Shown: positions 32,837 to 40,980 of the stretch, piece by piece
Position numbering within the stretch: the stretch's first letter is position 1
Layout: every line of letters begins with the position of its first letter
Assembly: GCF_000986865.1 (NCBI RefSeq)
Contig: NZ_LAVS01000020.1
Location: 1-53,280, forward strand
DNA length: 53,280 nucleotides
DNA from: Rheinheimera mesophila
GTDB lineage: Bacteria; Pseudomonadota; Gammaproteobacteria; Enterobacterales; Alteromonadaceae
Reading direction: 5' to 3'
Position numbers and translations under genes: made by a program
The notes under the pieces: model-generated
What the model was told of the DNA's origin: nothing
The model's database searches: none
What the model saw: only the letters and a program-made list of their open reading frames with translations

Positions 32837-34147
32837 ATGAACGACAAATCTACCAAATTACCACGACAACCTTTGGCTCGATTGGGTGGACTGGCCTCTC
32901 TGGCCGGCCGTATTGCCGGTTCAGTGCTGGTCAATGGCGCCAAACAGTTGGCTCAGGGGCAGAGCCCAAAGGCCAAAGACTTGTTACTCACGCCTGCGAA
33001 TTTAATGCGGGTCACTGATAAGCTGGCACAGTTGCGTGGTGCTGCGATGAAAGTGGGGCAGTTATTGTCGATGGATGCCGGTGATCTGCTGCCTGCAGAA
33101 CTGGCTGAGATACTGGCAAGGCTGCGTTCGAATGCCAACCCTATGTTACCGAAAGAACTGGCACTGGTATTGCGCACCGAATTAGGTGAACAGTGGCAAC
33201 AGCATTTCTCACAATTTACATTCGTTCCGATGGCTGCCGCCTCTATTGGTCAAGTGCATCTGGCACACCATGACAAGGGTCAGAAGCTGGCGGTGAAGGT
33301 GCAGTATCCTGGCGTTCGGCAAAGCATCGACAGCGATGTGGATAACGTGGCTATGCTGTTGAAAATCAGTGGTCTGCTGCCTGATGGGGTGGATTATCGT
33401 GCTTTGCTTGAAGAGGCTAAACTGCAGTTGCATCAGGAAGCCGATTATGTGCAGGAGGCGGCCTATTTGCAGCGTTACCGTACTTTACTGGCCGGTGATG
33501 ACCACTTCGTTTTGCCGCAGTTGTACCCTGAACTTTGTACCTCACGACTGATGACCATGAGTTTTGTCGATGCCGTGCCCATCGAATCGCTGGAACAATA
33601 TCCACAAGAGGTGCGTGATCGGGCGATGACACAGCTTTTTGCTTTGTTATTCAGAGAGATTTTCGAATTTAAGCTGGTGCAAACCGATCCTAATTTTGCC
33701 AACTACCTGTACCAGCCAGGAACTGCCAAACTGGTACTGCTGGATTTTGGTGCTTGCCGTGATTATCCGGAGCAGATCAGCCTGGGTTATCGGTTGTTAC
33801 TCAGGGCTGCAGTGCGGCACGATATGGTGGAGATGGAGCAGGCGATGCGTCAGATTGGTTTTTTTAGTCAGGATATACTGCCTGCACAAAAACAAGCCAT
33901 TCTGGCGCTGGTGCAACTTATTTCTGAGCCTGTGCAGCAGAATAGGGCTTATGCCTTTGGTCAGACCGATTTGGCACAGCGAGTGCGTAAAGCCGGTACT
34001 GCTTTGAGTATGCAACAGAATTACTGGCATACACCGCCGGTAGCGGCCATCTTTTTGCATCGTAAAATGGCGGGCTTCTATCTGTTGGCTGCCCGGCTAA
34101 AAGCCAGAGTCAATGTCAGGCAGTTATTGGATCCTTATCTCGTGTGA
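32837..34147 (+). CDS. ABC1/AarF (UbiB-like) kinase family protein
   Basis: A 436-residue atypical kinase of the ABC1/UbiB family. The KxGQ motif is at 72-75 (MKVGQLLSMD), the alanine-rich loop is AAASIGQVHLA, the nucleotide lysine is in LAVKVQYPGV, and LVLLDFGACRDY supplies the DFG. The catalytic loop reads TDPNFANY instead of the usual DxHPGN. Members assist ubiquinone synthesis or lipid handling and bind ATP, sometimes with ATPase rather than kinase activity. It is not in a ubi operon, so a role separate from UbiB is likely. The short distance to the CigR-like gene on the same strand could mean joint expression. Confidence 0.9.
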   Translation: MNDKSTKLPRQPLARLGGLASLAGRIAGSVLVNGAKQLAQGQSPKAKDLLLTPANLMRVTDKLAQLRGAAMKVGQLLSMDAGDLLPAELAEILARLRSNANPMLPKELALVLRTELGEQWQQHFSQFTFVPMAAASIGQVHLAHHDKGQKLAVKVQYPGVRQSIDSDVDNVAMLLKISGLLPDGVDYRALLEEAKLQLHQEADYVQEAAYLQRYRTLLAGDDHFVLPQLYPELCTSRLMTMSFVDAVPIESLEQYPQEVRDRAMTQLFALLFREIFEFKLVQTDPNFANYLYQPGTAKLVLLDFGACRDYPEQISLGYRLLLRAAVRHDMVEMEQAMRQIGFFSQDILPAQKQAILALVQLISEPVQQNRAYAFGQTDLAQRVRKAGTALSMQQNYWHTPPVAAIFLHRKMAGFYLLAARLKARVNVRQLLDPYLV

Positions 34148-34279
34148 CAGATTGGTCTTGGTTTGATCCGCATTGTTCTGGAGGGGAGCCTCTGTTCAAG
34201 CACTGCATTGTGTCATTCAGCCGGGATCCAGTTTCATTGGCTATGCTAAAGGGCAACTATAACAGCGAGGCTGACTAGC

Positions 34280-34723
34280 ATGAATGCACGAATGACCTTA
34301 TGGGTGGCTTTAATTGCACCCTTATTAACACAAACCGTGACTGCGGCTGATGCTGACAACGATCATCAGCATAAAGCCAAAGCGGCGGAAAAACAGCAGA
34401 AGCAGCAGGGGAAACAAAAAGTTGCTGAATTCAACCCAGCGGCTGTGACGGTTAGCGCTGGCATCAGTCTGACCGAGGCCCGGACTGTGGCCGAGCGTTA
34501 TCAGATGACAGGCCAAACCGCTTTGCCACCCGGTATTCGCAAGAACTTAGCCAAAGGTAAACCTTTGCCGCCGGGACTTGCCAAACAATCTGTTCCGGCA
34601 GCCATGATAGCTCAGTTACCGCAGCATCAGGGCTATGAGTGGCAAGCTGTGGGCACGGATTTACTCCTGGTGTCGATAGCTACGGCTGTCATTGCAGATG
34701 TGCTGGTGGATGTATTGCATTGA
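34280..34723 (+). CDS. CigR/RcnB-like exported protein
   Basis: A 147-residue exported protein. A signal peptide (WVALIAPLLTQTVTA, cut near residue 22) is followed by a Lys/Gln-rich charged stretch (KAKAAEKQQKQQGKQK). Then comes the CigR/RcnB-type sequence LPPGIRKNLAKGKPLPPGLAKQSVP with its repeated LPPG, and the closing YEWQAVGTDLLLVSIATAVIADVLVDVL. Salmonella CigR is an anti-virulence regulator and RcnB affects metal efflux; neither role can be transferred to this organism with confidence. The mature protein should be periplasmic, with a hydrophobic C-terminal stretch possibly touching a membrane. Confidence 0.83.
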   Translation: MNARMTLWVALIAPLLTQTVTAADADNDHQHKAKAAEKQQKQQGKQKVAEFNPAAVTVSAGISLTEARTVAERYQMTGQTALPPGIRKNLAKGKPLPPGLAKQSVPAAMIAQLPQHQGYEWQAVGTDLLLVSIATAVIADVLVDVLH

Positions 34724-34759
34724 TGAGTTGCTGACCTGCGCCGGGCTGGGGTTTTCTCC

Positions 34760-36244
34760 TCAGCCCAATCCACCTAAACACAAATACTTCAACTCAGTAA
34801 AATCATCCAGGCCATAACTGGAGCCTTCACGGCCTAAACCTGACTCTTTCACACCGCCAAAAGGGGCGGCAGCATTGGAGATCGAAGCTTCATTGATACC
34901 TATCATACCGTAGTGCAGCGCTTTGGCGACACGGAAAATCCGGCCTATATCGCGGCTGTAGAAATAGCTGGCGAGGCCTGTGGGTGTATTATTAGCAAGC
35001 TCTATCACTTCTTGCTCTGTATCAAACAGACTAATACAAAGCACAGGACCAAAAATCTCGGTCTGACTGATGCGCATTGCCGGAGTGACCTCTGTGATGA
35101 TAGTAGGCTGGAAAAATAGCGGGCCCAGGTCGGCATCAATAGCACCACCTAATAGCAATTCAGCGCCTTGGTCGAGCGCCTGATCCAACAAACGGGCGAT
35201 TTTATCCACAGCAGTCTGGTTAATCAGCGGACCTATCTGGCAACCCGTTTCTAAACCGTTGGCTAGTTTCAGTGGAGCTGTAGCTTGAATCAACTGGGCT
35301 AAAAAGGCATCGTACACGGGCCGCTGTACAAACACCCTATTGACGCAGACACAAGTTTGCCCGGCATTGCGAAATTTCGCTGCCAGTAAACCCTGTACTG
35401 CTGAAGCTAAATCGGCATCGTCAAACACAATAAAAGGCGCATTTCCTCCCAGCTCCATCGAAACTTTTTTTACGGTCGAAGCGCATTGCGCTAACAAGGT
35501 TTTGCCGACAGGGGTGGAACCGGTAAAACTGAATTTGGCGACGCGACTGTCTTTGGTGAGCACCTGGCCTATGGCTTTGGCGTCTGTGCCTGTGACTACA
35601 TTAAACACACCAGCCGGAATACCGGCACGGGTCGCCAGCTCTGCCAGAGCCAAAGCCGATAAAGGCGTCAACTCCGACGGTTTAACCACAAAAGTACATC
35701 CCGCAGCTAAAGCGGCGGCGGCTTTACGTAAAATCATCGCATTGGGGAAATTCCACGGCGTGATAGCAGCCACAACCCCTATGGCTTGCTTGAGTACCAG
35801 TATTTGCTGATCAGTTGCAGCAGCGGGAATGATATCGCCATTCATACGTTTGGCTTCTTCAGCAAACCAACTGACAAAAGAGGCGCCGTAGTTGATTTCG
35901 CCCATGGCCTCCGTCAAAGGTTTACCTTGCTCCAGCGTTAAAATACGGGCTAAGTCGTGCTGATGCTGCTGCATTAACTGATACCAGCGCATCAGCAAAG
36001 CCGAGCGCTGCGCAGCGGTAGCACCTGACCATGCAGAAAATGCTGCAGCGGCTGCAGCAATAGCCTGTTCTGTTTCTGTGCTTCCTGCTTCGGCGACCAA
36101 AGCCAGCAAGCTGCCGTCCGCTGGATTGTGTACTGCAAAATGACCGGTGCGGCCGGGGTGAAATTGTCCGGAAATATAGCTGCTATGATGTACCAAAGCA
36201 CGGTCATTTAAAGACGCAAAGGCGCTATTTATCTGATTTGTCAT
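34760..36244 (-). CDS. gabD: NAD(P)-dependent succinate-semialdehyde dehydrogenase
   Basis: A 494-residue aldehyde dehydrogenase of the GabD type. The catalytic cysteine C298 sits in NAGQTCVCVNRVFV, the general base E264 in SMELGGNAPF, the cofactor loop is FTGSTPVG, and ITPWNFPNAMILRK is typical of the family. The EQGKPLTEAMGEINYGASFVSWFAEEAKRMNGDIIP segment is characteristic of succinate-semialdehyde dehydrogenases. It would convert succinate semialdehyde to succinate in GABA catabolism, but no gabT or transporter is nearby; glutarate semialdehyde is an alternative substrate. A sensible monocistronic unit next to the sigma factor remnant. Confidence 0.88.
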   Translation of the reverse strand: MTNQINSAFASLNDRALVHHSSYISGQFHPGRTGHFAVHNPADGSLLALVAEAGSTETEQAIAAAAAAFSAWSGATAAQRSALLMRWYQLMQQHQHDLARILTLEQGKPLTEAMGEINYGASFVSWFAEEAKRMNGDIIPAAATDQQILVLKQAIGVVAAITPWNFPNAMILRKAAAALAAGCTFVVKPSELTPLSALALAELATRAGIPAGVFNVVTGTDAKAIGQVLTKDSRVAKFSFTGSTPVGKTLLAQCASTVKKVSMELGGNAPFIVFDDADLASAVQGLLAAKFRNAGQTCVCVNRVFVQRPVYDAFLAQLIQATAPLKLANGLETGCQIGPLINQTAVDKIARLLDQALDQGAELLLGGAIDADLGPLFFQPTIITEVTPAMRISQTEIFGPVLCISLFDTEQEVIELANNTPTGLASYFYSRDIGRIFRVAKALHYGMIGINEASISNAAAPFGGVKESGLGREGSSYGLDDFTELKYLCLGGLG

Positions 36245-36260
36245 GGGCTTAGTTCCGGAG

Positions 36261-36899
36261 TCAATCTGGTTTTGTCAGTGTAGCCTGAAAACGCTTTGGT
36301 AAAAACCTTTGCGCCGCCTGTTGGTTGGTTTTGTTCAGTGCTTGCTGGTAATAAAGCTGTGCTTGTTCTGTCTGACCAGGCTGTTGATGCAGCTTGGCTA
36401 AGGCGGCGTCGAGCAGGTGATACTGCGCCAGTTCACCGCTTTGCAGCTTCAGTAATAAAAACCCCAGTCAGATGGCTTAATCTGATAACTCTGCACCTAA
36501 CAATTTATCGCCTGAGCTTTGGCTGTAGCCTGCATTAAACAGTAGATAAATAAACAGCAGATCAATCAGCTTCAGCACCGCATCCAGCCGCTCTGGTAAT
36601 TGCTCTACGGTGGGAATTTCATAGCGGATAGCGGTGTCACTGACTTTGTGTTTCGCCTGCGCTAGAGGCTGAGCTATGCTGGCAGGGCTGGTTAAGAAGG
36701 CTTTGGCAATTTGCTCTGTGGTTAAGCCGCAGATTTCGCGTAAGATTGGTGCAATTTGTGCTTCGATGGATAAAGCCGGATGACAGCAGGTAAAAATCAG
36801 CCGCAGCTCATCATCAGGTTGATTGACATCAGTAGTCAAAGTCGCCTGCATCAATTCGGCAGTCTGTAAAAAATAATTTGAATTTATTTGCTCTTGCAC
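36261..36899 (-). pseudogene. ECF sigma factor (DUF6596 type) remnant
   Basis: A decayed gene of the roughly 400-residue ECF sigma family with a long C-terminal domain. The 5' part (36899 to about 36480) reads DDELRLIFTCCHPALSIEAQIAPILREICGLTTEQIAKAFL and ERLDAVLKLI. It then hits stops (TAA at 36477 and a TGA shortly after). The C-terminal end is still readable in 36261-36470 (YHLLDAALAKLHQQPGQTEQAQLYYQQAL). About 200 central residues are deleted, and region 2 of the sigma domain is missing at the N-terminus. The 140-residue open frame that remains is therefore a fragment, not a functional sigma factor. Confidence 0.85.
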
Positions 36900-36982
36900 A
36901 GTAATAATTACGTATAAATTTCACCTGTAGAGGAAAACAGTGCTACAACGGATACTAAGTCCTGCAGCCAGTCAGAGTAGTT

Positions 36983-37993
36983 ATGACACAACAACAAAGT
37001 TATACCAGTGTAGCGCTTGAGCAAGCCGCCCGGCCTTTGTTATTGCTGGTGCAGCATTTGACCGGGCTGGACAAAACCTTTTTAACCCGTATTGACTGGA
37101 ATGCACTGACTCAGCAAGTGATTTTAGTGGAAGGGCCTTTGCACCTGCCTATAGAGGAAGGTTCGGTTGTAAACTGGTCCGATTCTATGTGTCGAGTGTT
37201 ATTTGACGCCAAACTCAGCTACTCAGCGGCTGTTCCCACCGCATTTCCAGGCTCCGCCGGTGCTACTTTAGGTATGCAAACTTTTTTTGCGATCCCTGTG
37301 CTGTCGGAAGGGAAAACGCTGGGAACTTTGTGTGGCGCCAGCACTGAGCCTGTGCATATCCAACAGCATACCTTAACCAGCCTGAAACTGATTGCCGACG
37401 CCATGGCTTATCAACTGGCGTTGGACCAGCAGATGCAATTGCAACAAAAACGGGTAAAGGTGGCGGAAAAAACCATAGATAAGCTGTATCTGCAGGCCCA
37501 GCAAATGGAGACTCTGGCGCATACCGATGCTTTAACCGGGCTGGATAATCGTCGCGCCTTTCAGACCAAATTTGAACAGTATCTGCTCGATGCAGAGAAC
37601 GAAGGCAGCGCACTGGCGTTAATGATGATCGATATCGATGAGTTCAAGCAGCTTAATGATCAACATGGTCACGAAACCGGTGATCTGGCGCTGCAGCAGT
37701 TGGCTCAGGTGCTGGCCGCGGTCGCCCGACAAAGTGACATTGCCTGTCGTTTAGGTGGCGATGAGTTTGTGTTAGCCGCGACTGATACTGATGCAGAGGG
37801 CTTGCTGCATTTAGCTGTGCGGGTACAACAGGAATTTAAACAGCGAATGCGGCAGTCTGGCTTAGTCAGCAGTTTAAGTATCGGTATTGCAAGCACGGCA
37901 GAAAGCGCGTTGGATCAGTTGCTACAACGCGCGGATCAGGCGTTGTATAAAGCAAAAGCTCTGGGACGGGACAGAGCAGAGATGGCCAGTTAG
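36983..37993 (+). CDS. GAF domain diguanylate cyclase
   Basis: A 336-residue cytosolic c-di-GMP synthase. An N-terminal GAF domain (about 10-150, ending LTSLKLIADAMAYQLALDQQ) is joined by a helical linker to a GGDEF domain (about 175-335). The active-site GGDEF is at 258-262 in RLGGDEFVLA. The inhibitory I-site RxxD is present (RQSD, 249-252), five residues upstream, so product feedback is expected. The GAF ligand is not predictable. Its stop codon (TAG) overlaps the stop (TAA) of the convergent hydrolase gene. Confidence 0.94.
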   Translation: MTQQQSYTSVALEQAARPLLLLVQHLTGLDKTFLTRIDWNALTQQVILVEGPLHLPIEEGSVVNWSDSMCRVLFDAKLSYSAAVPTAFPGSAGATLGMQTFFAIPVLSEGKTLGTLCGASTEPVHIQQHTLTSLKLIADAMAYQLALDQQMQLQQKRVKVAEKTIDKLYLQAQQMETLAHTDALTGLDNRRAFQTKFEQYLLDAENEGSALALMMIDIDEFKQLNDQHGHETGDLALQQLAQVLAAVARQSDIACRLGGDEFVLAATDTDAEGLLHLAVRVQQEFKQRMRQSGLVSSLSIGIASTAESALDQLLQRADQALYKAKALGRDRAEMAS

Positions 37994-39003
37994 GGCGCAG
38001 CCACTGGCTTTTGACTGTGAAGCTGGTGCTGACGAAACCAATGCAGCATGGCTTGGCGCTCCTGTTCTTTGTAGTCTGTTAATAAGTGATCGGCGTCGGG
38101 AAACTCGATGAGTTTAACCGGACGTTGCAGCTCTGTCAGTTTGGCGGCCAGGCGTTTGGCATTGTCCGGGTGCACTCTTTGATCCTTTTCTCCGTACATC
38201 AGCAGCACAGGCAAGGTGGCAGGCAGTTCTTCCGCCCAATACAGAACTGAACGTTGTTTTAACTCTCTGACTTTGTGTTGATCGTAGTCAGGGATCAGGC
38301 TACGGAACACAAGTTCCATTTCAGGCAGGCGAGGTAGTTCTGTCACCAGATCGGTCGGTGTGCCAGTGACAGCAATAGCCCGGATATCATCGCGTTGACG
38401 GGCGGTGAGATAACTCATTATGCCTCCTCTGCTGATACCGTATAAAAAAATATTCTCAGCATCTGCCCCCGGCAGCTTCTTGGCCAGTTCAATCAGTTGA
38501 TGAATATCCCGGACGTCGGCACCGCCGAACTGATCTTTGCCATAAGTTTGTTGGTTTTGTGGGACCGAGCCCCGGTATTGGCTGGCCAGCACAATAAAAC
38601 CTTGTTGTGCCAAAGGACTGAGTTGACGTAACACCGAAACAAAGTCCAGTCGGCCTAAAGCAGAATTACCGCCTCTGTTGTAAATAATCACAGGCCATTT
38701 TTGTGATGCTGTCGCTTTGGGCTGCAGCCCCCAGGCTTGGACTAAAAATTGGTCCGAGTGGTATTCCAGTTGGGCGCAATCTAGCTGTTGTTGGGTACGT
38801 TCAAACTGCTGTTCCGGCAATAACCAGGGAGCTAACCAATAATCCAGACTATACCAGGGAGTCTGTTGACGGGCCTGTTGCACCAGATGCTGATAATCAG
38901 GATAGAGTGCGAGGCAAGATTGTTGTGTGGCAAAGCCAGGCCAGCTTTGCGCCATGCTTTGGCCTTGGTAGAAAAGCAACAGTGCGAACCAAAACAGTTT
39001 CAT
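37990..39003 (-). CDS. Exported alpha/beta-hydrolase (prolyl oligopeptidase-like)
   Basis: A 337-residue exported serine hydrolase. The signal peptide (MKLFWFALLLFYQGQSMAQS) is short. The nucleophile S191 is in YGISRGGIMS, the acid is the Asp in YGEKDQRVHPDNAKRL, and the histidine is in DADHLL. This is the S9 (prolyl oligopeptidase) or dienelactone-hydrolase-like arrangement, so peptidase, esterase or acyl-transfer activity is possible. The oxyanion-side IYNRGGNSALGR agrees. The ATG at 39003 is preferred because the GAGG of the upstream ATGAGG lies 6 bases before it. It converges on the GAF-GGDEF gene with overlapping stop codons. Confidence 0.85.
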   Translation of the reverse strand: MKLFWFALLLFYQGQSMAQSWPGFATQQSCLALYPDYQHLVQQARQQTPWYSLDYWLAPWLLPEQQFERTQQQLDCAQLEYHSDQFLVQAWGLQPKATASQKWPVIIYNRGGNSALGRLDFVSVLRQLSPLAQQGFIVLASQYRGSVPQNQQTYGKDQFGGADVRDIHQLIELAKKLPGADAENIFLYGISRGGIMSYLTARQRDDIRAIAVTGTPTDLVTELPRLPEMELVFRSLIPDYDQHKVRELKQRSVLYWAEELPATLPVLLMYGEKDQRVHPDNAKRLAAKLTELQRPVKLIEFPDADHLLTDYKEQERQAMLHWFRQHQLHSQKPVAAP

Positions 39004-39138
39004 AACCAACCTCATAAAAGACGCTGTCTGAGTGTAACGCTTTGGCTGGTTAATGTGTGCTTAGGATTGTAACAAAAGTTAATTCAGCACGGAGTCAAAT
39101 CAAGCCTTCGAGTTGTCTCTGACTCCGCGCCTTTGCTG

Positions 39139-39597
39139 CTAAGACTGTGGCCAGTCCCAGGAGCCAACATGTAATTTGCCCTGCCAGTCCTCAATCAGTA
39201 ACCAGACCTTGTCACCGGCCTTAGGCTGTGCAGTCGCTTTGGCATGCACATGCTGAGCAAAAGAGCTGCCGTGCAAAATACTCAGATCTGTTTCGGCAAA
39301 GTCTTCAAGTGCAGGTTGCTCTGCTGCTATTGCCATATAAGCCTGACGAATATTTGCAACACAACCTTCGCAAAACTGCAGGCTGAAATCTTTTACCCAA
39401 TCGCCGTGATGCTGGTAAGGCGCGTCATTGGTGAGTGGAGTGGGTGTTACTGTAAAAGGACCAATGGTCTGTGTCGGCCAGGACTTCGGAAACACCGGGT
39501 TCATGGCCTCATATAAAAACCAGAAAGGCAGAATTAATACCAGACCATTGAGTTTGAATTTATTACGTTGCCACCAGTTGTCTGAACGTTGTGCCAT
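39139..39597 (-). CDS. Small membrane protein coupled to the PepSY gene
   Basis: A 152-residue protein with one N-terminal membrane segment (FKLNGLVLILPFWFLYEAM, about 14-32) and a periplasm-facing domain. That domain contains a C-x-x-C (QFCEGCVANIRQAY), several histidines (QHHGD, FAQHVHAKAT) and a C-terminal strand region (GDKVWLLIEDWQGKLHVGSWDW). I do not recognise a family. The ATG at 39597 overlaps the stop of the PepSY gene by one base (TGATG), so the pair is co-translated. The CxxC and His residues suggest metal or redox contact in iron handling, which is inference. Confidence 0.75.
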   Translation of the reverse strand: MAQRSDNWWQRNKFKLNGLVLILPFWFLYEAMNPVFPKSWPTQTIGPFTVTPTPLTNDAPYQHHGDWVKDFSLQFCEGCVANIRQAYMAIAAEQPALEDFAETDLSILHGSSFAQHVHAKATAQPKAGDKVWLLIEDWQGKLHVGSWDWPQS

Positions 39598-40748
39598 CAG
39601 GAATTGACCTCTGAAGTAGTGTAACTGGTGACAGGCTCTGCGCGGGCAGCTTTGATCGTGCGGCTGCCCCAAATCATAAAGCCGGTTATCGACATACCAG
39701 ATAACAATAAACCAAACAGGAACCAGATCACTTTGGTCCAGATACCGCCTATGGTGCCGTAATGCAGTGGATCTGCGATATGACTGATGACTTCAAGACC
39801 AGACATTTGCGCTGGGGTGTGTACATCAGTGACTGCACCTGTCCAGGGATTGACAAACACTGTATAAGAATACTGATCGAAGAAGACCGAATCACCGGAA
39901 CCTGAAATTCGATACAGGTCTCTGTTGTGCTCCGGCATCATAATGTAAGCCGGTTGTAGCTCTGGCAAGGTTTGTTTAGCGATGATCAGCGCGTCTTCCA
40001 GCGAATAGGGTGGGATCTGTTTTTGTCCTGCACCAGGCACTTCAGCCGCTGTCAGAATGTTTGGTTCATGGTAAAACTCAATATCGTTATGCCATAAAAT
40101 CGCCTGCAGCAGATACCACAAGCCGGTCAGACTCATCACCAGTAAAAACCAGATCGACCAAACCCCTGCCAGACGGTGTAAATCAGTGAGTAAAGTTTTA
40201 CGGCCTTGATGAAAGCGTACCTTAGGCTGGGTAAAAGATTTCCAGAAGTTTTTGTAAATCACTAAACCTGTGATTAATGACACCAGCATCAGTATCGCCA
40301 TACCACTAACCAGATAGTACCCGACGCTGTAGCTGCTTTGCCATGGGAACAATAACCAGCCATGTAACGAACGCATAAAGGTGATGAAGTTCATGCCATA
40401 GTTCAGCTCCTGTACTTTGCCCGTGTACTGATTGACATAAGCTATGCCAAAAGGAGCTTTCGCTGTAGAGAAGATCACAGCGTTCACCAAATAAGGTTCC
40501 ATCACCATCACGCTGCCTACTTCGGCATCTGGTACTTCAGCTTTAACGGCGGCTATCAGTTCATTTGCAGGTTTCAGCGGCAGATTTTGTGGATTCTCCG
40601 CTCTGGCGTTTGGATTGGTCAGCCAGGTCAGTTCATGGCTAAACACCGCAATAGTGCCCGTTACACATACAGCACAAAAAATTAACCAGACAGGTAAACC
40701 TACCCAGCCATGCAACAAAAACCAAAAACGTTGTTTGAGCTTAAACAC
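39597..40748 (-). CDS. PepSY-associated transmembrane protein (iron uptake reductase-like)
   Basis: A 383-residue inner membrane protein with the PepSY_TM layout. A first helix in FWFLLHGWVGLPVWLIFCAVCVTGTIAVFSHEL has the conserved His, and a second in RSLHGWLLFPW. Then come LTDLHRLAGVWSIWFLLVMSLTGLWYL and a final LHYGTIGGIWTKVIWFLFGLLLSGMSITGFMIW. The paired His residues are probable haem ligands. Such proteins accompany TonB receptors and are thought to reduce ferric siderophores in the periplasm. A Fur-box candidate lies over its promoter. The following gene overlaps its stop. Confidence 0.92.
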   Translation of the reverse strand: MFKLKQRFWFLLHGWVGLPVWLIFCAVCVTGTIAVFSHELTWLTNPNARAENPQNLPLKPANELIAAVKAEVPDAEVGSVMVMEPYLVNAVIFSTAKAPFGIAYVNQYTGKVQELNYGMNFITFMRSLHGWLLFPWQSSYSVGYYLVSGMAILMLVSLITGLVIYKNFWKSFTQPKVRFHQGRKTLLTDLHRLAGVWSIWFLLVMSLTGLWYLLQAILWHNDIEFYHEPNILTAAEVPGAGQKQIPPYSLEDALIIAKQTLPELQPAYIMMPEHNRDLYRISGSGDSVFFDQYSYTVFVNPWTGAVTDVHTPAQMSGLEVISHIADPLHYGTIGGIWTKVIWFLFGLLLSGMSITGFMIWGSRTIKAARAEPVTSYTTSEVNS

Positions 40749-40790
40749 CGCAGTATCAACCTTAATCAGCCATAGACGAAAATATACTTA

Positions 40791-40820
40791 ATACTAATGC
40801 GGATAAGAATGGTTATCAAT
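40791..40820 (-). promoter_or_regulatory. Fur box candidate over the PepSY promoter
   Basis: On the minus strand ATTGATAACCATTCTTATC (complement of 40802-40820) resembles a 19-base Fur box. It overlaps a -35 TTGATA (complement of 40814-40819), which is 17 bases from a TAGTAT -10 (complement of 40791-40796). Iron-dependent repression is likely. Confidence 0.65.
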
Positions 40821-40911
40821 AGTTGTGCGATGACTGGCATAAAGCTGAAGAGAGAAAAAGGGGCGTCCGTTGGGAAATGGGACTAACCAGACGCCCAAAA
40901 AGTGAATGGTC

Positions 40912-40933
40912 GGTCAGAGCCTTGGCTCTGACC
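40912..40933. repeat. Palindrome GGTCAGAGCC-TT-GGCTCTGACC
   Basis: A perfect 10-bp inverted repeat with a TT loop, downstream of the RND outer membrane gene. Its core is the reverse complement of the hairpin at 724-755. It may terminate the efflux operon or be a dispersed palindromic repeat. Confidence 0.6.
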
Positions 40934-40980
40934 TTTGGTACCATGGTTAAGCTGCGAATCAGCTTTACATCCGATAACTG

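Noticed and set aside
36296-36538. 80-codon plus-strand frame over the sigma factor remnant
   Set aside because: The minus strand carries the recognisable sigma fragments; this frame has no signal and no family.
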